This document shows, in pieces, positions 33,527-43,046 of a stretch of DNA of 51,588 nucleotides. The notes beneath the pieces were generated by a model. The model did not search any database and was not told the DNA's origin. It saw only the letters and a program-made list of their open reading frames with translations. The first letter of the stretch is position 1. Each line of letters opens with the position of its first letter. A program made the translations under genes and the position numbers. Origin of the DNA: Deltaproteobacteria bacterium. GTDB lineage: Bacteria > Desulfobacterota > Binatia > UTPRO1. The stretch lies in contig JACQEO010000021.1 of NCBI GenBank assembly GCA_016200545.1, positions 1-51,588 of the forward strand, given 5' to 3'.

Positions 33527-34419
33527 TCGAGGCCGCGCGCCGCGTCCATCTCGGCATGCTCCCAGAACTGGATGAGCACGCCGAAAGCGGAACGCGGCGA
33601 GATGAACGCGGTCTCGCGGCCATCGCGCTCCCGCCGATAGCGGCCGACGATCCGCACGCCCGCCCGCTCCAGCGACTCGAGCACCGGGGCGAGTCGATCG
33701 ACGTCGATCGAGACGTGATGGAATCCCTCGCCGCGCTTGTCGAGAAACGTGCGCACGAAGCCGTTCGGTGTCGCCGGATTTTGCGCGATAAGCTCGATCT
33801 TGTAGCCGCTCAAGAAAAAGTTGGCGAAGCGGAACGACGGCTCGTAGCCGACCCGCGGCGCGACTCCGAGGGTGATCGGAAAGAAGCGCCGGAAGAACGC
33901 CAAGGTTGCGTCGATGTCGCGCACCGCGAGCGACACGTGGTTGACGCGCACGTGCACGTCGGTGTCGCCGTAGCGGTGGACGGCGACCGCCGGATACGAC
34001 GGTTCCGCGTGCATGACCTTCCAGAACTGGATCAAGGTGCCGAACGCCGAGCGCGGCGAGATGAACGCGGTCTTCTCGTCGGGACCGGACTCGAAACGAT
34101 CGACGATACGCACGCCGCCGCGCTCCAAGTCGCTCACCACGCGCTCGAAGTCGGGGACCTCGAGCGAGAGGTGGTGCAGGCCCTCGCCGCGTTTGGCGAG
34201 GAAGCGCTCGACGAAGCTGCCCGGTGCGGCGCTGGCGATGAGCTCGAGCTTGGAGTCGCCGATGAAGAAGTCGCACCACGTGTAGTCGCCGGTGTGGCCC
34301 GGCAGGCGATCGTGCATCGTCACGATCGGGAAGTGGCGTCGGAAGAACGCCAGAGCCGCATCCATGTCGCGCACCGCGATCGACAGATGATTCACGCGCA
34401 TCGTGGCAGGATCGGCCAT
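33523..34419 (-). CDS. Tandem glyoxalase/methylmalonyl-CoA epimerase-like protein
   Basis: A 298-residue protein made of two similar vicinal-oxygen-chelate halves. Half one begins VNHLSIAVRDMDAALAFF (residue 9) and half two VNHVSLAVRDIDATLAFF (about 158); each continues with a KLELIA/KIELIA strand, a GEGxHHxSxxV strand carrying His, and ends TAFISPRSAFGxLIQFW. The repeated layout resembles methylmalonyl-CoA epimerase or lactoylglutathione lyase units fused in tandem. The metal ligands appear present in both halves. Substrate unknown. Coupled to the HAD gene. Confidence 0.85.
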   Translation of the reverse strand: MADPATMRVNHLSIAVRDMDAALAFFRRHFPIVTMHDRLPGHTGDYTWCDFFIGDSKLELIASAAPGSFVERFLAKRGEGLHHLSLEVPDFERVVSDLERGGVRIVDRFESGPDEKTAFISPRSAFGTLIQFWKVMHAEPSYPAVAVHRYGDTDVHVRVNHVSLAVRDIDATLAFFRRFFPITLGVAPRVGYEPSFRFANFFLSGYKIELIAQNPATPNGFVRTFLDKRGEGFHHVSIDVDRLAPVLESLERAGVRIVGRYRRERDGRETAFISPRSAFGVLIQFWEHAEMDAARGLE

Positions 34420-34495
34420 GCGCGTGGTTAGAGCAACGCGTGTGGACGGTCAAACTTGCCGTCGTGAAATCGCCTGTGTTAGCGTCGTCTTTCGC

Positions 34496-34708
34496 GTGGC
34501 GGAGATCATCGACTTCACGGACGTGTTGCGGCAGCGGGCGCGGCGGCGCGAGCACGGGCTGACCGCGCGCTGTCTCACGCTCATGGAGGAGTGCCTCGTG
34601 GTCTCCCGGATCCTGTACTGCAGCGCGCCCCTCGACGAGCGTGGCGCGCGCGCGACCAAGATTCGCCAGCTCGAGGACCTGATCGCCTATACGGCGCATC
34701 TCCTATGA
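34496..34708 (+). CDS. Small hypothetical protein coupled to an L,D-transpeptidase
   Basis: A possible 70-residue helical protein: VAEIIDFTDVLRQRARRREH, LTARCLTLMEECLVVSRIL, ATKIRQLEDLIAYTAHLL. The GTG start is chosen because the sequence before it looks non-coding; no strong ribosome site is visible. Its TGA overlaps the ATG of the L,D-transpeptidase gene (ATGA), the main evidence that it is translated. No family is recognised. Confidence 0.55.
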   Translation: MAEIIDFTDVLRQRARRREHGLTARCLTLMEECLVVSRILYCSAPLDERGARATKIRQLEDLIAYTAHLL

Positions 34709-35682
34709 GCGCCGGCGTGCGCGTCCCTGCGACGCTCGCGGTCGTGACGGCGGTCGCGATCGCGGGCTGCGGCCCGTGGCGCGCGCGGCCGCCGGCGCCG
34801 CCCGCGCCGCAGAAGATCACCACGGTGTGGGCGCGGGTTCCGCGCGCCGGTGAGCTGCCCGGTCTCGTCGGGCGCATGCAGCGGCATCGCGTCGCGACGC
34901 GCGAGACGCTCCTCGACGTCGCGCGCGACGCCGACCTCGGCTTTCGCGAGCTGCGCGACGCCAACCCGAGCATCGACGAGTGGGTACCGGCGCCGGCGAC
35001 CGATGTCGTCGTGCCGACGCGCTGGATCCTACCGCGCTCGCGCTATCGCGGTTTGGTGGTGAACGTCCCCGAGATGCGGCTCTACATGTTCCCCGTCGAC
35101 GCCAAGGCCGGCGAGGAGGTGCCACTTCTCACCTGGCCGGTCGGCATCGGCGTCGAGGAGGCGCCGAGCCCCGAGGGCGCGTTCACCGTGCGTTCGAAGG
35201 ACGCCAATCCCACCTGGATCGTGCCCGCCGACATTTTGAAGACCATGGACAAGCAGGAGCGTGTCGTCCCTCCCGGTCCGGAGAATCCGCTCGGCGCGTA
35301 TCGCATCCGCCTTTCGAAGGGGCTCTACTCGATTCACGGCACCAACGATCCGTGGTCGATCGGCCGTCTCACCACGCACGGCTGCATCCGCCTCTACCCC
35401 GAGGACATCGCCAGGCTCTTCCCGCTCGTGCGACCCGGCATGCCGGGCGAGCTCGTCTACCAACCGGTGAAGCTCGGGGAGGAGGACGGTCGGGTCTACG
35501 CCGAGGTGCACGCCGACGTCTATCGCCGCATCCCCGACCTCGAGCGCCATGCGTTCGCCGAGGTGCGGAAGGCGCAGCTCACGGCGCGCGTCGATCCGGA
35601 GCTGCTGCGCGCTGCCGTACGCGCGCGGACGGGCGTCCCCGTCGACGTCACACGCGCCGCGCCCGCAGCACACCGGCGCTGA
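34705..35682 (+). CDS. L,D-transpeptidase lipoprotein (paralogue 2)
   Basis: A 325-residue close relative of the protein at 4023-5174. The lipobox is AVAIAGC (Cys at 22). A LysM-like segment (HRVATRETLLDVARDADLG ... DANPSIDEW) precedes the YkuD catalytic domain with HGTNDPWSIGRL and THGCIRLYPED, where Cys is the nucleophile. C-terminal phrases LTARVDPELLRAAVRARTGVPVDVTRAAP match the paralogue (LADRVDAELVRTAV...), showing a gene duplication. Role: periplasmic peptidoglycan cross-linking. It is coupled to the small gene at 34496. Confidence 0.9.
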   Translation: MSAGVRVPATLAVVTAVAIAGCGPWRARPPAPPAPQKITTVWARVPRAGELPGLVGRMQRHRVATRETLLDVARDADLGFRELRDANPSIDEWVPAPATDVVVPTRWILPRSRYRGLVVNVPEMRLYMFPVDAKAGEEVPLLTWPVGIGVEEAPSPEGAFTVRSKDANPTWIVPADILKTMDKQERVVPPGPENPLGAYRIRLSKGLYSIHGTNDPWSIGRLTTHGCIRLYPEDIARLFPLVRPGMPGELVYQPVKLGEEDGRVYAEVHADVYRRIPDLERHAFAEVRKAQLTARVDPELLRAAVRARTGVPVDVTRAAPAAHRR

Positions 35683-35711
35683 GCAGCGCAGCTGGGGTCG
35701 AAGAGCGAACC

Positions 35712-36371
35712 TTAGCCGTCGGCGCGGACGAGGCCCTTGCGGATCGCGTAGCGCACCAGCCCCGGCGTGTCATGGATGTCGAGCTTCGTCATCAGCCGGG
35801 TGCGGTGCGTGTCGACGGTCTTCGGCGTGATGCCGAGGGCGGACGCGATCTGGCGATTGGTATGCCCCTCGGCCACGAGCTGTAGAATCTGTCGCTCGCG
35901 ATCCGACAGTGCGACGGCCTCCTCGGCGGCCGGGTTGTCCGAGGAGAAGAAGCGCTCGACGACCGCCCGCGAGATGTCGGAGCTCAGATAGAAGTCGCCA
36001 CGGGCGACGGCGCGAATCGCCTGTAGCAGCTCGGAGGCCGCCGCCTTTTTGAGGAGATAGCCGCGCGCGCCCGCCTGCAGGGCGCGTAGCACGTACTCCT
36101 CGTCGACGTACATCGTGAGCACGATCACCTTCGTCTGCGGCAGCGATCGGGTGAGCTGACGCATCGCCTCGATGCCGTTCAGGAGCGGCATCGCGATGTC
36201 CATGACGACGATGTCGGGGAACGTGCGGCGCGCCTTCTCGACGGCCTCGCGGCCGTTCTCCGCCGCGCCGACGACGACGATGTCGTGTTGCTCGTGCAAG
36301 AGCGACAGCAGGCCCTCACGCACGATCGTGTGATCGTCGGCGAGGAGGACCTTGGTGCGCTCTCCCTTCAT
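35712..36371 (-). CDS. NarL/FixJ-family response regulator
   Basis: A 219-residue two-domain regulator. The receiver domain has Asp12/Asp13, the phosphorylation site Asp58 (VVMDIAMP) and Lys in YLLKKAA. The output domain (about 150-210) is a LuxR-type helix-turn-helix: LSDRERQILQLVAEGHTNRQIASALGITPKTVDTHR. No sensor kinase gene is in this window, so it is an orphan here. It is divergent from the NtrC-like AAA+ gene with a shared 192-bp region containing a dyad. Confidence 0.92.
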   Translation of the reverse strand: MKGERTKVLLADDHTIVREGLLSLLHEQHDIVVVGAAENGREAVEKARRTFPDIVVMDIAMPLLNGIEAMRQLTRSLPQTKVIVLTMYVDEEYVLRALQAGARGYLLKKAAASELLQAIRAVARGDFYLSSDISRAVVERFFSSDNPAAEEAVALSDRERQILQLVAEGHTNRQIASALGITPKTVDTHRTRLMTKLDIHDTPGLVRYAIRKGLVRADG

Positions 36372-36446
36372 TTCATCGCTCGCGGATCGCCTGTTGGGCG
36401 CTGCCTAGCAGCTGAATCGTCGACCTGCCAAGCGGCCGACATTTTT

Positions 36447-36465
36447 CAACACGTGTCAGGTGTTG
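36447..36465. promoter_or_regulatory. Inverted repeat in divergent regulatory region
   Basis: CAACAC and GTGTTG form a 6-bp dyad separated by seven bases (GTGTCAG). It is 75 bp upstream of the response regulator start and about 100 bp upstream of the AAA+ gene. It is followed by a direct repeat of TAGAGTCCACC at 36505-36515 and 36521-36531. Either could be a regulator site; assignment is inference. Confidence 0.5.
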
Positions 36466-36563
36466 ACCGGACATCTTCCTCTTCTCGCCGCGGTCGCGCT
36501 TCTTTAGAGTCCACCCGCCGTAGAGTCCACCTCCCGTCCCCGTACCACTCAGGAGGATGCATC

Positions 36564-37499
36564 GTGGAAGGCTATCGTTCCGTATCCGTTCGCAATTCGT
36601 CCGCTGCCGACTCCGCCGCCACTCGCATAATGGTGGGGATGAGCGCGCCGATCCGCGAGGTCGAGCGCGCGCTCGGCTGGCTCGCCGCCGCCGAGGTGAA
36701 TCTGCTGCTCCAAGGCGAAGCGGGAACCGGCAAGCGGGTGTTGGCCGAGGCGATTCACCTGCAGAGTCCGCGCGGTGCGGGGCCGTTCCACGCGCTCGCG
36801 CTCAGCAACCGTTCCGAGTCGCAGCTCGCGCCCGAGCTCTTCGATGGGGAAGGCGAGCTCCTCGGCGGCGCCCACGGCGCGACGCTCTACCTCGAGGACA
36901 TCGCGAGCCTGCCCGTCCGCCTCCAGCGGCGGCTCCTACGGGCGCTGCGCGCCGACCCCGGACGGCGCAACGTGCGCATCATCGCCTCGACGCCCACCGA
37001 GCTCGAGGAGGCGGTGCGGCTCGGGCGGTTTCTCCCGCAGCTGTACGCACACCTGGGCCTCATCCGGCTGACGATCCCGCCGCTCCGCGAGCGACGGGAG
37101 GACATCATCGCGCTCACCGAGTACTTCGTGCGGCGTTTCTGCGAGCGCAGCGGCAGCGCCGGTATTCGCGTGGCGCGCTCCGCGCTCGCAGAGCTCACCG
37201 GCTATGCGTGGCCCGGGAACGCCCGTGAACTCCAGCAGACGCTCGAGGCGGCGCTCGCCCTGACGCGTACCGGCGAGCTCACCGCGGAACGCATTCGGAC
37301 CGTCCTCGGACGCCGGCCGCGCCGCTACATCGCGCCCGATGTGTTCCCGCTCCGCGAGCTCGAGCGCGACTACATCGCCACCGTCCTCACGCGCTGCAAC
37401 TGGAACCAAAGCCTCGCCGCGCGCCGCCTCGGCATCGGGCGCAACACGCTGATGCGGAAGATCAAGTCGTTCAAGCTGGAGAAGTCCGAGGCGGCCTGA
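36564..37499 (+). CDS. NtrC-like AAA+ regulator lacking the GAFTGA loop
   Basis: A 311-residue protein: AAA+ domain of the sigma-54 activator type followed by a Fis-type helix-turn-helix (NWNQSLAARRLGIGRNTLMRKI). There is no receiver domain. Walker A is GEAGTGK (51-57). The segment from ELFDGEGELLGG goes straight into AHGATLYLEDI, so the GAFTGA loop that contacts sigma-54 is absent, and Walker B has ED (111-112) in place of DE. Sensor-like RRNVRIIAST and WPGNARELQQTLE are kept. It may act as a TyrR-like, sigma-54-independent regulator. GTG start, CAGGAGGATG upstream. Confidence 0.85.
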   Translation: MEGYRSVSVRNSSAADSAATRIMVGMSAPIREVERALGWLAAAEVNLLLQGEAGTGKRVLAEAIHLQSPRGAGPFHALALSNRSESQLAPELFDGEGELLGGAHGATLYLEDIASLPVRLQRRLLRALRADPGRRNVRIIASTPTELEEAVRLGRFLPQLYAHLGLIRLTIPPLRERREDIIALTEYFVRRFCERSGSAGIRVARSALAELTGYAWPGNARELQQTLEAALALTRTGELTAERIRTVLGRRPRRYIAPDVFPLRELERDYIATVLTRCNWNQSLAARRLGIGRNTLMRKIKSFKLEKSEAA

Positions 37500-37508
37500 G
37501 CGCGCCGA

Positions 37509-38585
37509 TCAGGCCGACGCGGCGGCGGGCGCGGCGGCGGCGGGGACGCGCGCCAGGACGATCTCCTCGCTCGCGGGATCGAGGTCGTCGCGTGCCGCGG
37601 CGGCGACGATCGTCGGCACCCCGCGCGCATCGCGACCGAACACGTACGAACGTCCGTCGAAGCGGTTGCCGAGGACGTCGCCGACGAGCTGCGGGTTCAC
37701 CGCGTAGCGGACCCCCGGCATCCGCTGGAGCTGGTTGAAGAGCCCCTCGCGCAGCCATTGCTCGCGACGCAGTTCGTCCTCGCCGGCGTCGCAGAAGACC
37801 CAACGCTCGTTCCACGGCCACGGGTTCGCCGATGGTTGCGCGACGATCTCGACACCTGCCGCCGCCAGGCGCGTGCCGAGCGGACGGAAGAGCGGCTCGC
37901 GATCGGTGTGCGGCTCCGCGAACCCGTCGTAGCAGATCATGACGCCCACCCGCCCGCAGGCGGTGTCGATCGGCCGCAGTGCGTCGGCGTCGCCGCGGGT
38001 GAGTGGCAGCGTATCCTCGAGCGTCGGAACGAGGTGCACCTTGCGCGTGACGTTCACGCAGCGGCCGTCGGGATCGAAGGTGTAGCTCAGGTTGAAGAGC
38101 CGATTGCCGTGCGGGCGGAACGTCTCGGCGTCGAGGCCGGCGGCGTTCTCGGGGAGGATGATGCTTCCCGCGACCACGGTCGCGCGCAAGCGGCGCGCGG
38201 CGGCGGCGAACGCGGCGCGATAGACGGCGTGCATCTTCGCGCTCTCGACGAGCAAGACGGCGGCGCTCGGCGAGCGCGTCCGGTGGCGCACCATCGCGCC
38301 GAGCAGGCGCAGCGGGTGGCGCAGTACGACGCGCCGGAGGAGCGCATCGACGTCGTCGTCGGGGCGCAGGAGGTCGGCGTAGCCGGCGGCGACGAGAAAG
38401 GTGCCGACGTGCTCGGGGAAGACGACCACGGCGGGATGGCGGAAGTCACCGGCGGCGTCGCGCTCGCGTGCGGCAGTGACGCGCTCGCAGAGCGCCGCGA
38501 TCTTGGCGCGAAAGGCATCGCCGTCGCGGTAGTCGTGGAGACGCATGAACGCCTGCACGGCGACGAGCTCGATCGAGCGGCTCAT
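37509..38585 (-). CDS. Nitrilase/carbon-nitrogen hydrolase family protein
   Basis: A 358-residue C-N hydrolase. The catalytic triad is visible: Glu58 (VFPEHV), Lys182 (TRKVHLVP) and Cys218 (MICYDGFAEP). The family hydrolyses nitriles or amides to acids and ammonia; which one cannot be told. There is an insert between Glu and Lys and a 20-residue Ala/Pro-rich C-terminal tail. It converges with the AAA+ gene (9-bp gap) and is divergent from the ABM-Rieske pair. Confidence 0.88.
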   Translation of the reverse strand: MSRSIELVAVQAFMRLHDYRDGDAFRAKIAALCERVTAARERDAAGDFRHPAVVVFPEHVGTFLVAAGYADLLRPDDDVDALLRRVVLRHPLRLLGAMVRHRTRSPSAAVLLVESAKMHAVYRAAFAAAARRLRATVVAGSIILPENAAGLDAETFRPHGNRLFNLSYTFDPDGRCVNVTRKVHLVPTLEDTLPLTRGDADALRPIDTACGRVGVMICYDGFAEPHTDREPLFRPLGTRLAAAGVEIVAQPSANPWPWNERWVFCDAGEDELRREQWLREGLFNQLQRMPGVRYAVNPQLVGDVLGNRFDGRSYVFGRDARGVPTIVAAAARDDLDPASEEIVLARVPAAAAPAAASA

Positions 38586-38660
38586 GATTGCAAAGGTCCG
38601 GTGGCGCGCTTACTGTACGCGCCCGATTGCGTCAAGCGTGTCGAGAGAGGACGTCATCCC

Positions 38661-38960
38661 ATGTTGACCGTCGTCGCCAAGTTGAAGGTCCAGCCGGGCA
38701 AGGAAGCCGAGTTCGAGCGCGCCTGCAGAGTGATGATCGAGCACGTCAAGGCGGCGGAGCAGACGACGCTCACCTACGTGCTGCATCGCCACCGCAAGGA
38801 CCCGACGACATTCCTCTTCTACGAACGCTACCGCGACCGCGCGGGTCTCGATGCGCACGCGCAGAGTCCACAGATGGCGACGCTCTTCTCGGCCATCGGG
38901 CCGCTCCTCGACGGTCCGCCGGTGATCGAGACCTACGAGGAAATCGACGGCAAGCACTGA
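38661..38960 (+). CDS. Antibiotic biosynthesis monooxygenase (ABM) domain protein
   Basis: A 99-residue single ABM domain: MLTVVAKLKVQPGKEAEFER, then AEQTTLTYVLHRHRKDPTTFLFYERYRDRAGLDAHAQSPQM, then the final strand. ABM proteins are dimeric ferredoxin-like folds acting as quinol monooxygenases, heme-degrading enzymes or with no known activity. GAGAGGACG precedes the ATG. It is 14 bp from the Rieske gene, so the two are likely cotranscribed. Confidence 0.87.
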   Translation: MLTVVAKLKVQPGKEAEFERACRVMIEHVKAAEQTTLTYVLHRHRKDPTTFLFYERYRDRAGLDAHAQSPQMATLFSAIGPLLDGPPVIETYEEIDGKH

Positions 38961-38974
38961 CGGAGACGAGGGCG

Positions 38975-39280
38975 ATGGCGGACTTCATGAAGGTCGCGAG
39001 GACCAGCGACATTCCTCCCGGGAGCGGCAAGACGTTCGAGGTCGGCGACAAGCCGATCGCGGTGTTCAATTGCGACGGGACCTTCTACGCGATCGACGAC
39101 ACCTGTCCGCACCAAGGCGGGCCCCTCGGTGAGGGCGAGGTCGTGGGCACGGTCGTGACCTGCCCGTGGCACGAGTGGAGCTACGACGTGCGCAGCGGCG
39201 TCAACACCGACGATCCGACCTGCAAGGTGAGCGCGTACCCCGTGAAGGTCGAAGGTGGCGACGTACTCGTCGCCGTCTGA
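38975..39280 (+). CDS. Rieske [2Fe-2S] ferredoxin
   Basis: A 101-residue soluble Rieske protein. Cluster ligands are Cys44 and His46 (TCPHQGGPLGEG) with Cys63 and His66 (TCPWHEWSYD). It resembles the small ferredoxin components of aromatic dioxygenases and nitrite reductase-like proteins, which pass electrons to an oxygenase. No oxygenase is adjacent except the ABM protein upstream. No membrane anchor or signal sequence. GAGGG lies just before the ATG. Confidence 0.92.
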   Translation: MADFMKVARTSDIPPGSGKTFEVGDKPIAVFNCDGTFYAIDDTCPHQGGPLGEGEVVGTVVTCPWHEWSYDVRSGVNTDDPTCKVSAYPVKVEGGDVLVAV

Positions 39281-39323
39281 CGCGCGTTCCTCCCGCTGTG
39301 CCCCCGGCGCCGCGGGCGCCCGC

Positions 39324-40094
39324 TCACTTCACGTGTTTGCGGAAGTCCGGCGCGCGCTTCTCGTTGAACGCGCGCGCACCTTCTTGCGCTTCCTCGGTGC
39401 CGTAGTAGAGCTCGAGCGCGGCGAAGCCGAGGCCGCCAATGCCGTGGATGTGGTCGGTGTCGGCGTTGAACGACGCCTTGGCGAGCTTGAGCGCCGTCGG
39501 GCTCTTCGCGAGCAGCTCGGTGCACCAGTGCTCGACCTCGCGCCGCAGCTCCGCCGCCGGTACGACCTTGTTGACCAGTCCCATCGCCTGCGCCTCGGCG
39601 GCCGAGTATTGCCGGCAGAGGTACCAGATCTCGCGCGCCTTCTTCTCGCCGACGACACGCGCGAGATAGGCGGTGCCGAAGCCGGGATCGACGCTGCCGA
39701 CGCGCGGTCCGGTTTGCCCGAAGATGGCGCTGTCGGCGGCGACGGAGAGATCGCAGAGGACGTGCAGCACGTGACCGCCGCCGATCGCGAACCCGTTCAC
39801 CATCGCGATCACCGGCTTCGGGATGTTGCGGATGACGGTGTGCAGCGCCGTGACGTCCATCTCCTCGTAGCCGCTCGTGGCGCGCTCCTTCTGGTCGCCG
39901 CCGCTGCAGAACGCCTTGTCGCCGGCCCCGGTCAGGACGACGACGCCGACGTCGCGGTCGTGCCACGCGTCGCGGAAGCAGCCGGTCAACTCAGAGACCG
40001 TTCGCGCCCGAAACGCGTTCCGTCGCTCCGGTCGGTTGATGGTAATCCACGCGGTGCCGTCACGTTTCTCGTAGAGGACGTCCGTCAGCTCCAT
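39324..40094 (-). CDS. BadI/MenB-like crotonase-fold enzyme
   Basis: A 256-residue crotonase protein close to BadI (2-ketocyclohexanecarboxyl-CoA hydrolase) and MenB (dihydroxynaphthoyl-CoA synthase): [83 protein letters not shown] and the C-terminal [26 protein letters not shown]. From memory of the families, the overall match seems somewhat nearer BadI, which opens a ring in anaerobic benzoate degradation; a menaquinone role is the alternative. No other menaquinone or benzoyl-CoA genes are present in the window. Confidence 0.83.
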   Translation of the reverse strand: MELTDVLYEKRDGTAWITINRPERRNAFRARTVSELTGCFRDAWHDRDVGVVVLTGAGDKAFCSGGDQKERATSGYEEMDVTALHTVIRNIPKPVIAMVNGFAIGGGHVLHVLCDLSVAADSAIFGQTGPRVGSVDPGFGTAYLARVVGEKKAREIWYLCRQYSAAEAQAMGLVNKVVPAAELRREVEHWCTELLAKSPTALKLAKASFNADTDHIHGIGGLGFAALELYYGTEEAQEGARAFNEKRAPDFRKHVK

Positions 40095-40231
40095 GGCGCG
40101 TATGTCTCCTCGACGGCCTGTGTAGCCGAAGCCGACGTCGAGGGCGACCGCCGGGGCCGGACAACCACTAGCGACGACCGCCGGCGAGGACTTGAGTTTC
40201 TGCGGCCGGTAGCGGATGCTCGCGCGCGCGT

Positions 40232-43012
40232 ATGAATGCGGCCTACCGGGCGATCGTTCGCTCGCCGTGGTTGGTCGTGGCGGTGGTGGCGGCCGCGACC
40301 GTCGTGCTCGGGCTCGGTGCGCTGCGTTTGCGCGTCGACAGTTCGGTCACGACGCTGCTGCCGCGCGGCGACCCGGCGAAACAACGCTATGACGAGGTCG
40401 TCGAGCGCTTCGGCGCCGATGAGGTGGACATCATCGGCGTCATCGCCGACGACGCCCTGGCGCCGGCGACGCTCGAGAAAATCCGCCTGCTGACGACGCG
40501 CGCCGCTGCGATCCCGGGCGTCGGCAGCGTCATCAGCCTGACCAACGTCCGCGACCCGATCGCCGACGTCCTGAACCCGCCGCTGCTGATTCCCGCGATT
40601 CCGAAGACGCCGGCGGCGCGCGAGGCGCTGCGGGCGCGCATCAAGGACAACCCGCTCTTCGCCGGCAATCTCATCGCGCACGACAGCCGCGGCGCGGCGG
40701 TGAACGTCTTTCTCGCGTCCGACGTCCACGACGATGCGAGCGCCCGTCGCGTCGACGCCGCGCTCGAGGCGCTCGTCGCCGAGGTCGGCGCGAGCGGTCC
40801 CGAGCGCCTCGTCCTCACCGGGATCTCGCACCTCAAGGTGAACGCGCTCGCCCTCATGCGTCGTGACCTCGCCGCGCTCACGCCCGCGAGTCTGGCGTTC
40901 GTCGTCCTCGTCCTCTTCTTCTCGTTTCGCACGCGCCGTGGCGTCATGCTGCCGCTGCTGTGCCTGATGACCGGCGTGATTTGGACGATGGGCATCATGG
41001 GATGGTTGGGCGAGCCGATCTCGCTCGGCACGCTCGTGCTGCCGTCGCTCCTGATCGTGATCGGCAGCTCCTACGCGACCCACGTGGTGTCGCGCTACTA
41101 TCTCGAGCTCGAGACGCCGACGACGCCGGGCGAGCCGGTCTACGGCGCCCTCCAGCAGGCGGGCCTGCCGGTGTTCGTCTCGGCGCTCACCACCGTGATC
41201 GGGTTCTCCGCCCTCATGTTGAACCCGATTCAGGCTGTGCGCTCCCTCGGGCTCTACGCCGTGATCGGCATCGTCATCCTCTTCATCCTGGTGATGACGC
41301 TGGTGCCGGCACTGATCCTCATTCTTCCCGAGCGGCGTTACCGGCGGGAGCTGGTCGGCGGCGCCGGCGAGCAGGGGCGGCTTGCGAAGGTCCTCGCCGC
41401 GCTCGCCCGCTTCGACATCCGCCAACGGCGCGCGATCTTCGTCGGCGCCGGCTTGCTCGTGGTCGCCGCCCTCATGGCGCTGCCGCGCATCGAGGCGGAC
41501 ACGAACTTCCTGTCCTATTTTCCCGCGGACTCGCCGATCGTGCGCTCGCACCAGGCGATCAACGATCGCGTCGCGGGCGCGCTGCCGTTCTACGTCGTGC
41601 TCGGTACACCCGCCCACCCGGGCGCGATGCTCACGATGGAGGCGCTGCGGCGCATCCGCGACCTCGAGATCTTCATCGACACCATTCCCGGCGTCACCCG
41701 CAGCGTCTCGCTGACCGACTACCTCGATCTCCTCGACCGCGGCCTGCGTTCGAGCGGCGACGTCATCGTCGACGACGAGGGCAACCCCGTCGATCCGGGG
41801 ACGATCAAGAGCTTCTGGGAGGATCCGCGCCGGCTGGACGAGGTCCTCACCTTCGTGAAGCAGAACCCGAGCGCATTCCGCTCGGTGATCAGCGCCGACT
41901 TCTCGCAGACGAACATCCTCGTGCGCACCCGCTTCGAACGCTCGACCGAGATCTCGGCGGCCGTCGAGCAGATCCGCGCCTTCGGTGAGAAGAACGACCC
42001 GCCCGACATGCAGCCGATGCCGACGGGCAACATCGTCCTCCTGAACGGCACCACCGACGACGTCGTGTGGGGCCAGGTGAAGAGCATCACGGTGGCGCTG
42101 GTCGTGATCATGATCGTGATGTCGCTGCTCTTCCTGTCGGTGAAGGTCGGTTTCATCACCATGCTACCGAACGTCGTGCCGATCGTCCTCTTCTTCGGCA
42201 TCCTCGGTTGGTCGCACGTCACCTTGAACATCGGCACCAGCATCATCGCTGCGATCGCGCTCGGCATCGCCGTCGACAACACCATTCATTTCATGGTGCG
42301 CTTCAACCGCGAGCTGCAAGCGACGTACGATCAGGAACGGTCGCTCACGACCGCGTTACGGACGATCGGCCGCCCGATCGTGTACACGTCGGCGGCGCTC
42401 ACCAGCGGGTTCCTCGTCATGCGGCTCTCGGAGTTCGTGCCGGTGCGCGACTTCGGCGACCTCTCGGCGGCGACGATGCTCGCGGCGATGGGCACGAACC
42501 TCGTCCTGCTGCCGGCGCTGCTTGCGCAGACGCGCATCGTCACATTGTGGGACCTCCTCTTCGTGAAGCTCGGCAAGGACCCCCACAAGACGATCCCGCT
42601 CTTCCGCGGCCTGCGGCGGGCGCAGGCGCGGATCGCCGTCCTGCTCGGTACGCTCCAGGCCGTCCACGCCGGGGAGACGGCGGTGCGCCAGGGCGAGATG
42701 GGCGAGGCGATGTACGTCATCATCAACGGCCGCGCCGACGTGATCGTGATCAGTCCCGACGGGCAGCGCCGGCTCGTCCAGCGTCTCGATCGCGGCGACG
42801 TGTTCGGCGAAATGGGTCTCGTTCGGCGCCAGCAGCGCACGGCGGACATCGTCGCCGTCGACGACCTCGAGCTGCTCGCCGTCGACCAGCGCTTCCTCGA
42901 GCGATTGCAGCGCCGCTACCCGCGGATCGCCGCTACCGTCTTCCTCAACCTGACGCGTATCCTGAGCGACAAGCTCGAGAGCACGACCGGGCGTTTCGCA
43001 GCCGCGAGCTGA
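40232..43012 (+). CDS. RND/MMPL-family exporter fused to a cyclic-nucleotide-binding domain
   Basis: A 926-residue protein. Two RND halves are seen: TM1 (12-34), loop with LLPRGDPAK, then a cluster (about 215-375) with [13 protein letters not shown]; the second half begins at about 400 with LSYFPADSP after its first helix and has [14 protein letters not shown] near 685. Residues about 810-920 form a cNMP-binding fold with the phosphate cassette [21 protein letters not shown] including Glu and Arg. The RND part is of the HAE3/hopanoid-exporter type, moving lipids or hydrophobic molecules. The CNB domain would face the cytoplasm. Unusual fusion; ligand unknown. Confidence 0.88.
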   Translation: MNAAYRAIVRSPWLVVAVVAAATVVLGLGALRLRVDSSVTTLLPRGDPAKQRYDEVVERFGADEVDIIGVIADDALAPATLEKIRLLTTRAAAIPGVGSVISLTNVRDPIADVLNPPLLIPAIPKTPAAREALRARIKDNPLFAGNLIAHDSRGAAVNVFLASDVHDDASARRVDAALEALVAEVGASGPERLVLTGISHLKVNALALMRRDLAALTPASLAFVVLVLFFSFRTRRGVMLPLLCLMTGVIWTMGIMGWLGEPISLGTLVLPSLLIVIGSSYATHVVSRYYLELETPTTPGEPVYGALQQAGLPVFVSALTTVIGFSALMLNPIQAVRSLGLYAVIGIVILFILVMTLVPALILILPERRYRRELVGGAGEQGRLAKVLAALARFDIRQRRAIFVGAGLLVVAALMALPRIEADTNFLSYFPADSPIVRSHQAINDRVAGALPFYVVLGTPAHPGAMLTMEALRRIRDLEIFIDTIPGVTRSVSLTDYLDLLDRGLRSSGDVIVDDEGNPVDPGTIKSFWEDPRRLDEVLTFVKQNPSAFRSVISADFSQTNILVRTRFERSTEISAAVEQIRAFGEKNDPPDMQPMPTGNIVLLNGTTDDVVWGQVKSITVALVVIMIVMSLLFLSVKVGFITMLPNVVPIVLFFGILGWSHVTLNIGTSIIAAIALGIAVDNTIHFMVRFNRELQATYDQERSLTTALRTIGRPIVYTSAALTSGFLVMRLSEFVPVRDFGDLSAATMLAAMGTNLVLLPALLAQTRIVTLWDLLFVKLGKDPHKTIPLFRGLRRAQARIAVLLGTLQAVHAGETAVRQGEMGEAMYVIINGRADVIVISPDGQRRLVQRLDRGDVFGEMGLVRRQQRTADIVAVDDLELLAVDQRFLERLQRRYPRIAATVFLNLTRILSDKLESTTGRFAAAS

Positions 43013-43046
43013 GCAGCTAGAATCCGCTCTCTATCGCGAGCGGACC

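Noticed and set aside
40085..41617. A minus-strand frame of about 510 codons antisense to the MMPL transporter
   Set aside because: Low-complexity Arg/Asp/His-rich translation with no motif; the plus-strand transporter is unmistakable.
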